NCBI GenBank assembly: GCA_963971425.1
Contig: OZ020514.1
Span: 41,205,158-41,269,157 of the forward strand
Source of the DNA: Bryoerythrophyllum caledonicum
Taxonomy: Eukaryota > Streptophyta > Bryopsida > Pottiales > Pottiaceae
Direction of reading: 5' to 3'
DNA: 64,000 nucleotides
Within the stretch, counting starts at the first letter, position 1; the number at the start of each line of letters is the position of its first letter. Positions 50,433 through 60,420 of this stretch are shown here, one piece after another. Under the pieces are notes generated by a model that worked only from the letters and a program-made list of their open reading frames with translations, did not search any database and was not told where the DNA came from. The position numbers and the translations under genes are program-made.

Positions 50433-51310
50433 TTTAGCTCGACTCGAGCTAAAGTGGGCCCTCTATATTACACCATTGGCCACACTTTAGCTCGAGTCGA
50501 GCTAAAGTGGGCTCTCCAGTGTGCTCTTTTGGCTGCACTTTAACTCGACTCGACGTAAAGTGTGGCCAGTAGTGTACTATTGAGTTCCACTTTAGCTCGA
50601 CTCGAGCTAAAGTGTGGCCCATAGTGCATGTTGGAGGACCACTTTAGCTCGACTCGAGCTAAACTGTGGCCCAGAGTGCACAGTTGAGGACAACTTTAGC
50701 TCGACTCGAGCTAAAGTGCAACTCAATAGTGCACTCTGGAGATCACACTTTAGCTCGAGTCGAGCTAAAATGTACAATAAAATGCGTCTTTGGTCGCGCT
50801 AAAGCCCGACTCCCGCTAAAGTGATCATAATTTCTACGCTCAAACTCAATATTTTAAACAATCTAAATCTTTTCATCAAAGCCAACACACTTTAGCTCGA
50901 ATCGAGCTAAACTGTAAAACAAAGGACCGAATGCACATATCGAATACCTCTACGTTCAGACCTAATGACAATCCGAAAGTAAAGTTTGACGACGCAATCA
51001 ATGACCTAACACTAGTCTACTTCTCGTTCACTTCTCACAAGTGTGCAAGAGCTTCAGTCTCGCTCCAACCATTCGAGAACCTCGAAGAGCAAGGTTCGTG
51101 AGTGATTAGAGCAGAATTGAAGCTCTTCCATAGTTCTGAGTGTTAAATGAGAAGTAGCCATGAATTGAATTTACAGATCTAGGAAAGACTTCTTAAGGAA
51201 TATTGAATGTTTTAGAGCTATACTGATATACATTCTAGGTAATAAAACATTAACTCGAATCGATCTAAAGTAATCGGTTACACTTTAGCTTGACTCGAGC
51301 TAAAGTGTAA
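50433..51310. repeat. Unit III palindromes upstream of gene A (about ten sites)
   Basis: Sites at 50433-50453, 50483-50509, 50536-50562, 50588-50614, 50640-50666, 50692-50719, 50746-50772, 50888-50914 and 51278-51310, with decayed ones near 50790 and 51250. Most have arms extended to CACTTTAGCTCGA. The first seven are spaced about 50 bp apart, almost evenly; the last has arms of 16 bases. Confidence 0.95.
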
Positions 51311-52824
51311 CCTCTCTCTCCTAGTTGGATCATCGATGCATCAATCTAATATGCTTACTCGCTTTCGTGTGTGTGCAGATCTGAGAGGGACATGATGGTG
51401 ACTTAACTTCAGCACTTCTTCCAGCCAAAGCCCGTCGACATTGATGATGACATTGGCGACGACAACAATCACTTGGATTGTTGGGAGCTCAAAGACCCAT
51501 CGATGACACTGAAGTCGACGCTGCTGTGGGCAACGTTTACGGACAATCTTGTGTTTGGTCAGACCTTCGCTGGTGATATCGCTGTACCCCAGCACACCGA
51601 CTTCAAGACCAAAATTATTGATGTAGTCCACGAAGATAACGATCACGTTAAGTTGTCGTGTGAGACAACCAGTAAGTCCGTAGAGCCGTATTTGTTTACT
51701 ATTGTAGTAGACAATAGTTCATCTCCCTTCTGTATCAACGATTTAGTCGAATCACTCAGGGGGTCCAAGTTTGATGAAATAGTGGCTCAGATCGACCACG
51801 AAATCTCTATTAAAAAATGGGAGACTAGTAGTGGTCAGCCGCTGAAAGCAAAGGCTGTAGCTAATAAACTCCGCGTCATTCTATCAAGAATGAATACCTT
51901 TGCCGCTCTTGATAAGGCAAAAAATATCGCGGCAAGACGCCCGGTAGAAATTTCAATGGTTTCGGGGGCCGTGACCGGTAGCGAGGATATGAGTCAAGCG
52001 TCGGTCCCGGTTAGAACACCTAGTGCAAGGACAAGTCGAAGCACCTTGCGCAACACGCTGTCTGCTTCCCCGTCAAGAAGCGCTCAGCTGCCAAGAAGCC
52101 GGAGACCTCTTCGAGAAAGAAGTCGAAGCTCGTTTCAGAGGAGGAGTTGGCAACCTCGATGGCCTCTGCACTCTCGGAGCTCCCTTTGGCGCTCGGGTTC
52201 GCAGAGGCAATCAACTACAACAACGTCCAAGAGATTTACCAAAAATTCTGGACGGAGTGACAGAGTTGCTTCTTCAATGGAGACAGAGAGATGAAGATCA
52301 AGCTTGACGTGATGAGGCTGCATAATGCACCACCAGAGTGGACGATCCGTGCATTCGAGCCTCGGGGCATAGAGGAGTTAAAGCATTACTACCTCCAAAT
52401 GCCGGACAAGACGGAGAAGCAGACTCTCTACGTCATGCCAAAGCTCGATGCTATGCTGACGACTGTGGAGGAGCTCAGCGACTGCGACTTCTACATCATC
52501 AACGGCCAACACAACGTTGCTGCATCAAAGGAGATGATCAACGGCAACGTCCCAGAGGTGATGAGAAGGCACTTCCGAACTTGGCTGTGTTACATTGTCT
52601 GGACGAAGGATCCGGAGAAGCTGAGAATGATTTCCGCGTATTATAATCGCGTGAATCACTTGGTCCAGTTCAAGCCAACCTGGGCAACGAATATCCTTGG
52701 CTCCCGTGCTTTGTGGATCCAAGCTGGGAGACCAATGCCGAAGCACTCCGCTACAGGCGTTCGCGGGTCTCACAAGTCAGGTCGAAGAACGGCAGTGGAG
52801 ATTGCCAATGACAAGAAGTTTGAG

Positions 52825-53051
52825 GTAATATATCTTAACCAAGGTCATGCACTTTAGCTCGACTCGAGCTAAAGTGCATGCTTGCTGAATATCTGTATTA
52901 TGTTGTGTTTAGAGTGGACTCGCTTTCAATGTCTCCTCTTAGGTTGCAAGTTAGCTCGACTCGAACTAACTTGCAGAAGTTGCACCCTATTAGACATGTT
53001 TAATTTTCTGCTTCAATTTTAACTCAATCAGCCCTCTTATGTTCTGCGCAG
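52825..53051 (+). other. Conserved intron of gene A, with two palindromes
   Basis: Donor GAG then GTAATA, acceptor TGCGCAG. Units I (15024-15166) and II (37194-37304) have an intron at the same place. It holds palindromes at 52846-52880 (35 bp, arms of 17 perfectly paired around one base) and 52945-52975 (arms TGCAAGTTAG and CTAACTTGCA). Confidence 0.75.
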
Positions 53052-54419
53052 CCATTTCTTAACTCCGTTCGTGAGCGCTTTGCTATGATCGACGTTGCTA
53101 AGAGCCATGCGGAGCTCAAGAAAGCCGGAAAGGCGAAGGAGCTCTCTATTACCAACGAGGTGAAAATCATCACCTCGTCCGATGAGACCTTCAAGCTCTG
53201 GTCCGATGTCATCTCTTCGGCAGCTCACGGGGACCTCATCAACGTTGATTCAACATTGACGCCCATGGCAAAGTTCATGGACACCAAGTCTTGGATGCCT
53301 CAGAAGGATGGGGTTCTGACGCGCGAGTTCTTCAAGTTTCTCGGCTACATGACCGAAGCCGATCACGCAAAAATGTGCAAGCACATTCTCAATCGATCAG
53401 GGCCATCTCGGAAACTGCTCTACGTTGAGGTGGTTATAAAGCAACCGACTTCTGTGCCGGAGGATTGCTGCAGCGCCAGGGACTGGGTCGATCGAAGGAA
53501 GAGAAAGGAGGTCGCTCGGATGGAGCTGCAGTTGATCAGGCCGGAGTTGGCCTTCTTTAACAACTCTGGAGCGTATAGTCGTTCCAACTGGCGGACGTTT
53601 AAGAAGAACTACAACGTCAGCAAGGCCTCAAAGCGTGCCCTTCTGGATTGGGGTCCTCCGGATTTGTATTACAAGGACTCGAGACAGACGCAGTTTCGCA
53701 ACTGCAAATGTGAAGATCTCTCTCCGTACGCTAAGGAGTTCTTCAGAGTCTTCATCGATGTGCGATCGCGGTTCGTTCGACCTCAAGGAGCTCTGCACTT
53801 TCGTTCATACAAGGCCGCGATGAATTCGCTCGGCACGTGGCCTTCGGATTCGTGGCGCAACCTGGGCTGCAACGTGAAGCTCGGCATCATCGACTTCCGG
53901 AATGTTCCTGGCTTCTCTGGGAAGGCAACATCGTCGTTGGAGAGGCCCTTCTTCAACGAGTTTATGACGATGTTCGCATCGAAAGGGCAGCCTCCCCTCA
54001 CCAATCTTCCAGCCTGGCTCTTCATTTGCGGCGACGAACAGCCACACCTTCAAGTGACAGCGTTTGCTGAGGGCCCGTCGTTGTGCCATGCGTACGATGT
54101 GCTGCACTTGAAGTATCTTCTCTCCGAGAACGAGCACTTGGGAGGATACGCGCCTAAGAGCAACAACGCTCTCGACCCTGTTTGCCTTCTCTTTCTCTTC
54201 AAGAAAGAGCTCACGCAGATCCCGGCAGTGAAAAAGACCTACGCAGCTCCGGAGCATGTATTGCACACCAAGCTGCACAAGTACAACGAGCTTTTGTACA
54301 GCATGAACATGAACGAGCTGAGGATGGAGTTCTTCATCAAGGTCCTGGAGATGTTCTTCAAGAAGGGGGAGTCAGTTGTCTAGCTGTTTGGCGGGACGAA
54401 ATTGCTCATTGCGAGTGTG

Positions 54420-54706
54420 GTAAGTTACCCTACAGTTTAGCTCGAGTCGAGCTAAATTGTTGATACCTCTCTCTGTCTGTGCATGGATTGTTTCAGAGAG
54501 GTCGTCTCTTATGCTTATATAGCATTGCACTTTAGCTCGACTCGAGCTAAAGTGCCGGCATATTTTTTTATGATTTTCTTACAGTCGTTCAATCGCGTCG
54601 TTTCCTTTTAAGTTGTAATATCTGACTTTAAGTATCAGTGTTTCTCTGTATTCACTTTAGCTCGATTCGACCTAAAGTGTTACTTGTTAAATCCATTGGT
54701 GTGCAG
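54420..54706 (+). other. Second conserved intron of gene A, with three palindromes
   Basis: Donor GTAAGT right after the motif-I-like segment; acceptor GTGTGCAG before ATGTTGGAT. Unit I has the equivalent (16485-16709, acceptor TTTTGCAG before ATGTTCGGA). Palindromes lie at 54432-54460, 54527-54555 and 54653-54679. Confidence 0.75.
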
Positions 54707-55433
54707 ATGTTGGATCTGGAGGCTTTGTGCATCTCCCACGACACCAATGAGCACGACCTCGAGGACGCCATGGAGGTCGCGTTGACATTGGATTGGGCCG
54801 ATTTTGTTGTTGGTGCGTATCACGTCAACGCGGAGATCTTCCCCGAGCTTAGAGAGGCCATTGCCAACGGGAAGGGAAAAGCAATTATTGACCTCGGCGA
54901 TGAGGAGGAAGATGAAGAACCGAGCGCCTTGGTTGTGTGTCCGAGCTCAAGCACGGCCACTCCGGATGAAGAGTCCCATGACGATTTCAATACCGCCACT
55001 TCGCCGGAGTTTCAGAGTGGCTCTCAATCTGAAGCAGGAGACACAATCGTTTCCTCGCGGCAACGACTCGACTTCCCAGAGTTGGATTCTTTGGAGATTT
55101 TTGACAGGCCTCACTCCGCTCCCATCTTGGGTGGGTCATCCGCTCGGCCCGCTGCCAAGAAGAGGAAAGTCGCTAGCGCGAGCGACCACTCTCCGTTGGC
55201 TTATGCGAGCAGTGCACAGGATGACAGTAGGTTGATCTCCCTCGAGAAGAAGCTCGAGGAAGAGGCCACCCGGATGAGGTTGATGGAGCAGCGGCTGGCG
55301 GATCGTGATCAGGAGCTCACGCATCTGTAGCGGAGGCGTGACAAAGAGATGAAGAGGGACCAAGACCAGAGGCATGCCGAGATGATGCTCATGATGTAGA
55401 GATTCATGTCGGCTAATTTGCCTGTAGCCACCA

Positions 55434-57380
55434 TGTGGGAATCCGTTCCCACATAATTCGGGATATAGCCTTAAAATCCGGCTAGATATCAAATTTAATA
55501 AAAAAATTAGTAAATAGAATATTATAGTAGGAGGCAAATAGGTAGAAATAAAAAATAAGGAATCATGGTCCAACCGGAATCCTTAAATAGTGCTATTAGA
55601 GTACTTAGTATTAGTGCGGATGTCCGGAGAAATCCGGACTATTTTAGGGGTGATCCGGATTCCGGAACTGTCATCATGAAACGGACCTCATCCGACAGCC
55701 GTTTGTTCCTCAAGACAACTCTAAGAGCAGATCTGGTTGGCAGGGAGGTCGGCAACAACACCACCAGCAGAAGAATCTCCAGCAGCAATTTCCGGATCCG
55801 GAACTCAGTAGCCGGAGGAGACTCCGGAGAAGACAGACGCCGGGAAGAAGATGGAGGAATCACCTAGGCGTAAGAATAAGAAGACACCATAGTTAGGAGT
55901 AGTATTAGAAAATCCCTAGTCCCTTTTGAATTAGTAGCGATTAACGATGGGGCTCAGGATTGCACCCAGCTACTAACAAAGGAGACTTAGGGAAGTTTGC
56001 ATCCGGAAGGCCTTAGTCTAGAAAACTGTGAGTCCGGAAGGGATTTCCGGACTTCAGGGAATTTCCGGATTTCAGGGAACTTCCGGAAATCAGGGATTTC
56101 CGGAATTGAGGGATTTCCAGAATTTCCGGATTTCCGGATTTCATGATTTCCGGATTTCCGGATTCCGGAAGGCGGGAGACGGAAACCGGAAACCGGAAGC
56201 CGGATTCCGGATTAGGGTATCCGGAATCCGGATCTCAGATCCATAAATTTCGGACCTGAGATTTGAAATCCGGATTTTCAGGGATAAGATCTTTTAGGAT
56301 AAGATTTTCCGGATTCCTCGCGGATAAGATGGAGTTGAGGTTAGGAACTTAGTTAGTACTTAAAGGATGAGTCTTGGGAGGCTCATCATCTTGTTTCCTC
56401 TAGCTGAAAACATCTTAGCCTTTGAATATATTTTTCTATATCCTAGTGTTGAGCGTTTTTTTGTGAAGAACGGATCCATTGTGGTTTGTATTGTTGTGGA
56501 TAGGTTCTATCATAGTGAGCATTATTGTGTTTGTAACTTGAGGTAACCGGTTGGGACTTGCATTGGGAGATCGCCCGGAAGAGTTGGAGGAGAGGTTAGA
56601 TAGAGTCTGACGATCCACAGGGACCGGAAGTAGCCTGGAGGGGGAGGGAGGGTATTGCAGGAGTGAGCCTTGTAGCTCCCAGGGCACGGAGAATCCGTGT
56701 GAACCCGGATTCCGGTTGTGGCCGGAATTTCCCCTTACAATAGAGCAAAAAGCCTGATGTGTATGTCTAGAAGGAGTCCTTGTTGCAAACCGTAATACTC
56801 ACTTGGTTGAATCACGACAGCACTTGCCGGAATGTCGTTGTAGTCTAGACTTATCTCTGCGTGACCGCGTCCGGATGGCCATCCGGATGGTGTGAGAGTG
56901 TGGATCTAGCAGCAGCAATCAACCACCGGTTAGCGCAGTAGGGAGAGTGGGTGTCTAGCCACTTTAAGTCACAGGACAGTGGGGAATCCGCCCACTTACA
57001 CAAAACAGGATCAGTGGCACCCGGCCACTAGCTTAAAAACTCCGGAAGAGGCTCCGTCAAAAGTTATCCGGAATCCGGAAGGATCCGGAATCTATTTTTA
57101 AAATCCGGAATCCGGAAGGATCCGGTATCTATTTTTAGGATCCGGAATCCGGAAGGATCCGGAATCCGGAATGATCCGGAATCCGGAAGGATCCGGAAAT
57201 AGTTGTAGAACAAGTGAGAATGAGGTTCTGGTGGATTGGTGCTTAGTGTAAGTGGATTATTTAGTGATTCTAGAAGATACAGCAGGTCTCTGTGGGAACG
57301 AAACCGGAGCGGTTACTTTGGAAGCATTTAGTGACGATTAGGTGCTTTCCGGAGGAATACTGTCTCTACAAACTGCAACA
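55434..57380 (+). mobile_element. Solo LTR, CCGGA-rich family, inserted in gene A
   Basis: It starts TGTGGGAATCC and ends CAACA, flanked by the 5-bp direct repeat CACCA at 55429-55433 and 57381-57385. About 1.95 kb, with no internal coding. It is packed with TCCGGA/ATTCCGGA words (especially 56020-56260 and 57050-57200). Its right 1.4 kb matches 27.2-28.625 kb, the nested element in the copia fossil. The intact ends and perfect target repeat suggest a fairly recent insertion followed by LTR-LTR recombination. Confidence 0.8.
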
Positions 57381-57720
57381 CACCACAACACCACCCGCAG
57401 TAAATACTGCGATTCCCCAGTCTCCCCTCTTAGCGGAAGAAGGGACTGGGAGTCTGTCCCGCGGTTTGCTGCTGCCGTCTCCGGCGGGTTCCTCCCCCGT
57501 CTCCATGGGGGGTCAATCGCCTCATGTTTCCCCATTGCTGCCGACCCGCCCCTCTTCCCCTCCAAAGTCGCCCGCTCGGGACGTATCTATCGCAGATGTT
57601 CCCTGCTCATCGTCAGGTTAGTGTAACGTAGTTGCGAGTGTATAGAGGCAGAACATTTTGTAAATGTCCAATTTTGTACTCCAGTATTTTTTTTTGTTAA
57701 TATTACGGTGCTCAGCGAGC

Positions 57721-59818
57721 ACTTCAGCTCGACTCGAGCTAAACTGCTTGACATTTGACGGCTTCGACTTGTATCACTGTCCTTTGTGCGCATCGGCTGA
57801 TAGGTTGAAGTTGTTGAATTTTTCTGATCTAAGTTTCGGTGATGACGCGATCGCTCACCCAGTCATAGATGAGGTCGTCCAATCTGCAGTCCCGGTCGTA
57901 GAAGAGGTCGTCTAAGCTTCGGCCGTGCTCGTAGACGAGATCAATCATGATTCTTCTGTCCCGGAGCCACCTCTTCTTGACTATGAACCATGCCCCAAAA
58001 TGGTTGTGAGGCTCTCGGAACCCCTTGACACCATGCAAGGTTCATTAGGAACGATTGGAGTCCGAGGCGAAATGCTACAAGACGATGAAGTTCTCGAGGT
58101 ATTCTTCTGACACTTTTCACACTCCACTCTCCCCCTCCCATGACGTCTGGCCCCGTTTGCCTCTTTCAATCTACATTTTGTTGACCCGTCGTTGTCAATG
58201 AATCTATAGTAATATTGTTCGTTCTTCTGGCGTTTCCGAACCAGATCTGCGAAGCATCGATAAGTGGTGCCAGTAATCTTGAAGAAATACCTAGAGTCCT
58301 ATCAGATTTTGAGGGCAAGTGGTTGAATGTTGTGCTAGACGTCAATGGGATTCTCTGCACGCGTGAGCCTTCGTGGCATGCCATGGGATCCAAAAACTTT
58401 GACTCGTCCATTCACTCGGCTTCGCATCCGGCGGAAGTTGGCCCTAAACTAGTCCGAGTACGCCCTGGTTGTGCTGAATTCCTCACGAGGTTGTCTAAGA
58501 TTGCCACCATTACGATCTAGAGTTCGATGATGGAATCCACAACACGTCAGATATGTAAATATCTTTTTCAGCATAGTTCTTTGTACCCTCTCAGGATCTT
58601 TGGTCAGGAGAGTTGCGATAGGGTGCCCGAGCGTAGAGTCGGTAACAGAACAATCTACATGAAGAAATCTGGCACTTAGAAGGACATCTTCTTGAAGACC
58701 TTATCGAACCATCTCTTCAATAGGTTGGGTCGTGAGTATACTCCGGCGAATACGCTTGTCATTGTCGACAGCCCGATTAAGCATATGCTCAATTTGCCGG
58801 AGAACGTCCTTCTTCTTCCATCATGGTCGCACAAACATGATGGTGCGAGAGATGATTCTGTATTGCTGGAGGAATTGCTGCCATATCTCTCTGGCCTTCA
58901 TCTGTTTCCGGGTGGCCTTACGTAGTATCGGGCTGAACATCCCTTGGGCCGGGAGATGTTCTATAATGATCAGAAGACGTGTGGTCAGTCTTTGAGTATC
59001 TGGAACGCAATCCAAGCGTCTCAGAATCTCCGCTCTTAATGTCGTTGGAAACGCTTAGATGCTTATTACACTTTAGGTCAGATAGAGCTAAACTGTATTG
59101 ATCGACTGAAGCTCTATTTTGTAAATTTTGTTGGACCATTTTTCATGTGTATATTTTTTTTGATAAATGAAACCGAGATGTTTCACCACTTTGTTTGTTT
59201 TGGGGAATGGATACTTACTTTTGATGGAATGTCGTTCTGTTTTGAATGATTGGGGTTTTCCTCTGTTGTTATGAGATATGTGAGCGTCACTTTGGTTGAA
59301 AATTCTACAGGACTGTGACTGTCGTGCTTCCGTGGATTCTTTGTTGGGCCCAGAGGAGTTCATCCTTTCCCTTCGGAGTAAAGGGCTCTTCTTGCACTCT
59401 GCTGCAACCGCGCAGTCAACCATGGATTATTCGACCATAACAATGGACGACGGAGTTGTCAAAAGCCCTATTGCACGGGAGCCAATTCATGAAAAGGACA
59501 ATTCACCTTCGCCGCAATGGCCTCGTTCAGTTCCAGGGTCCCCGTGTCTAAATCCGGATAATTGTACTCCTGCAAAGCATACTCTCTATGACGGTTTAGG
59601 GGATGCTACTTCCCATCACTTGCTCGAGGTGCGTGATATGTTGACCTCCTAGTTATTACACTATTGAGTCGTTTTGGCCTAGGCAACTTTTGTTTGTTGT
59701 TGAGCTACATTGCACTCATGTAGTTTTGATTCATTTGATTTTGTTTTTATTAGTTGGATGGTAAATGTTGTCTATGGATCTTCCCTTCTGCAGTTTAGCT
59801 CCATTCGACCTAAAGTGC
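57721..59818. repeat. Unit III palindromes in gene B introns
   Basis: Sites at 57721-57745, 59070-59096 and 59791-59818, with a half-site near 59868. They are more decayed than those upstream and fall between coding blocks. Confidence 0.8.
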
Positions 59819-60161
59819 GCTAGGATGGATCTTATTGATACAATTTTCATGTGTGATGTGTAGGAGTATTCGATCTAAAGTGTATTTGTTTGGATTGTGT
59901 GTGGCGTCTATTGTGCAAGAACCATCTGGCAAATTTCTCCGCCCCCGTATTCTCTCAGGAAATGCTGCTAGAGACAAATGCTCTCCTTCCCCCACGCGTC
60001 GACACTCGCTGCCCAAATCAAATAGTGACGAGGTGCGTAGGCGGGGCTTGCAGCGTCTTCTAGAGAGTCCATTAATGCAAGAGAATGGTGCAACATGGAC
60101 TAGGCAACGCCAGAGGGCTTTTTTGAGGTCGCGTATAGAGGCTTATGGCGGAACTCCCTAG
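57804..60161 (+). pseudogene. Unit III gene B: FCP1/SCP-like phosphatase domain and Ser/Pro tail
   Basis: Exon to 58099 (acidic, ending before GTATTC), intron to 58244 (acceptor CCGAACCAG), then the phosphatase block: LNVVLDVNGILC (motif I, with Asn for the second Asp), VRVRPGCAEFLTRL, a motif II region where the Unit I Trp codon reads as stop, DIFLKTLSNHLF (conserved Lys) and NTLVIVDSPIKHMLN (acidic motif), to about 58920. Exons near 59310-59651 (MDYSTITMDDGVVKSP) and 59880-60161 form a Ser/Pro and Arg-rich tail ending in a stop at 60159. It matches Unit I gene B throughout. Substrate unknown; the Asn suggests a binding or regulatory role rather than catalysis. It may be the 3' half of one transcript with gene A, because 57619 looks like a splice donor rather than a gene end. 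Confidence 0.6.
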
Positions 60162-60420
60162 ACCATTTATTTAGTGATAGGACGATTGTGTTTTGCCCCG
60201 GAGTAAATGAGTGTTCTTTGTGACCTATTTTCATGAAGTTTGAATAAATCTTGGAATAATGGTATTTGCTTCTTTTACTGTTACTAATTTTTTTTGGCAA
60301 TGGGCTAATTTGGTCCATCCATGTAATGAAATATAGTATTCTTGGTACACTGTCTATATGCTTTGCACCTACAAATGTCTATATATATTGATACTTTAAA
60401 GATCATACATCTTCAAAATC

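Larger units (their letters stand above)
51379..57619 (+). pseudogene. Unit III gene A: ParB-like and methyltransferase-like nuclear protein
   Basis: Exon 51379-52824: acidic start (PVDIDDDIGDDNN), a Lys-rich NLS-like stretch near 52075-52130 (KKRSAAKKPETSSRKKSK) and the ParB-like segment from about 52291 (DFYIINGQHNVAASKEMI, LCYIVW, ISAYYNRVNHLVQFKPTW). Intron 52825-53051. Exon 53052-54419: ITNEVKIITSSDE, LGIIDFRNVPGFSG (a possible remnant of methyltransferase motif IV), and near the end KKGESVV and LFGGTKLLIAS, like motif I of class I methyltransferases. Intron 54420-54706. Exon from 54707: LEALCISHD, an acidic stretch, NLS PAAKKRKV, coiled coil to 55330; a Ser/Pro-rich tail resumes after the solo LTR (57.38-57.62 kb). 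Prokaryotic and phage ParB-methyltransferase fusions have this domain order. Stops at about 51404, 52258, 54382 and 55328 and a frame change near 52025 break this copy. Confidence 0.6.
40250..60161. mobile_element. Unit III: the most complete two-armed element
   Basis: It has the minus-strand DDE-like gene (41165-43947), palindromes, E2F site, AT-rich spacer, TG minisatellites, then gene A and gene B on the plus strand to 60161. It is about 20 kb including a 1.9-kb solo LTR in gene A. Palindromes of one family extend from 40.69 to 59.82 kb, marking both flanks. Ends are approximate; terminal repeats were not identified. Confidence 0.6.

Noticed and set aside
50433-50914. Regularly spaced palindromes as a CRISPR array
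   Set aside because: The sites are palindromes in a plant nuclear context, spacers share sequence, and the same sites occur singly in introns.
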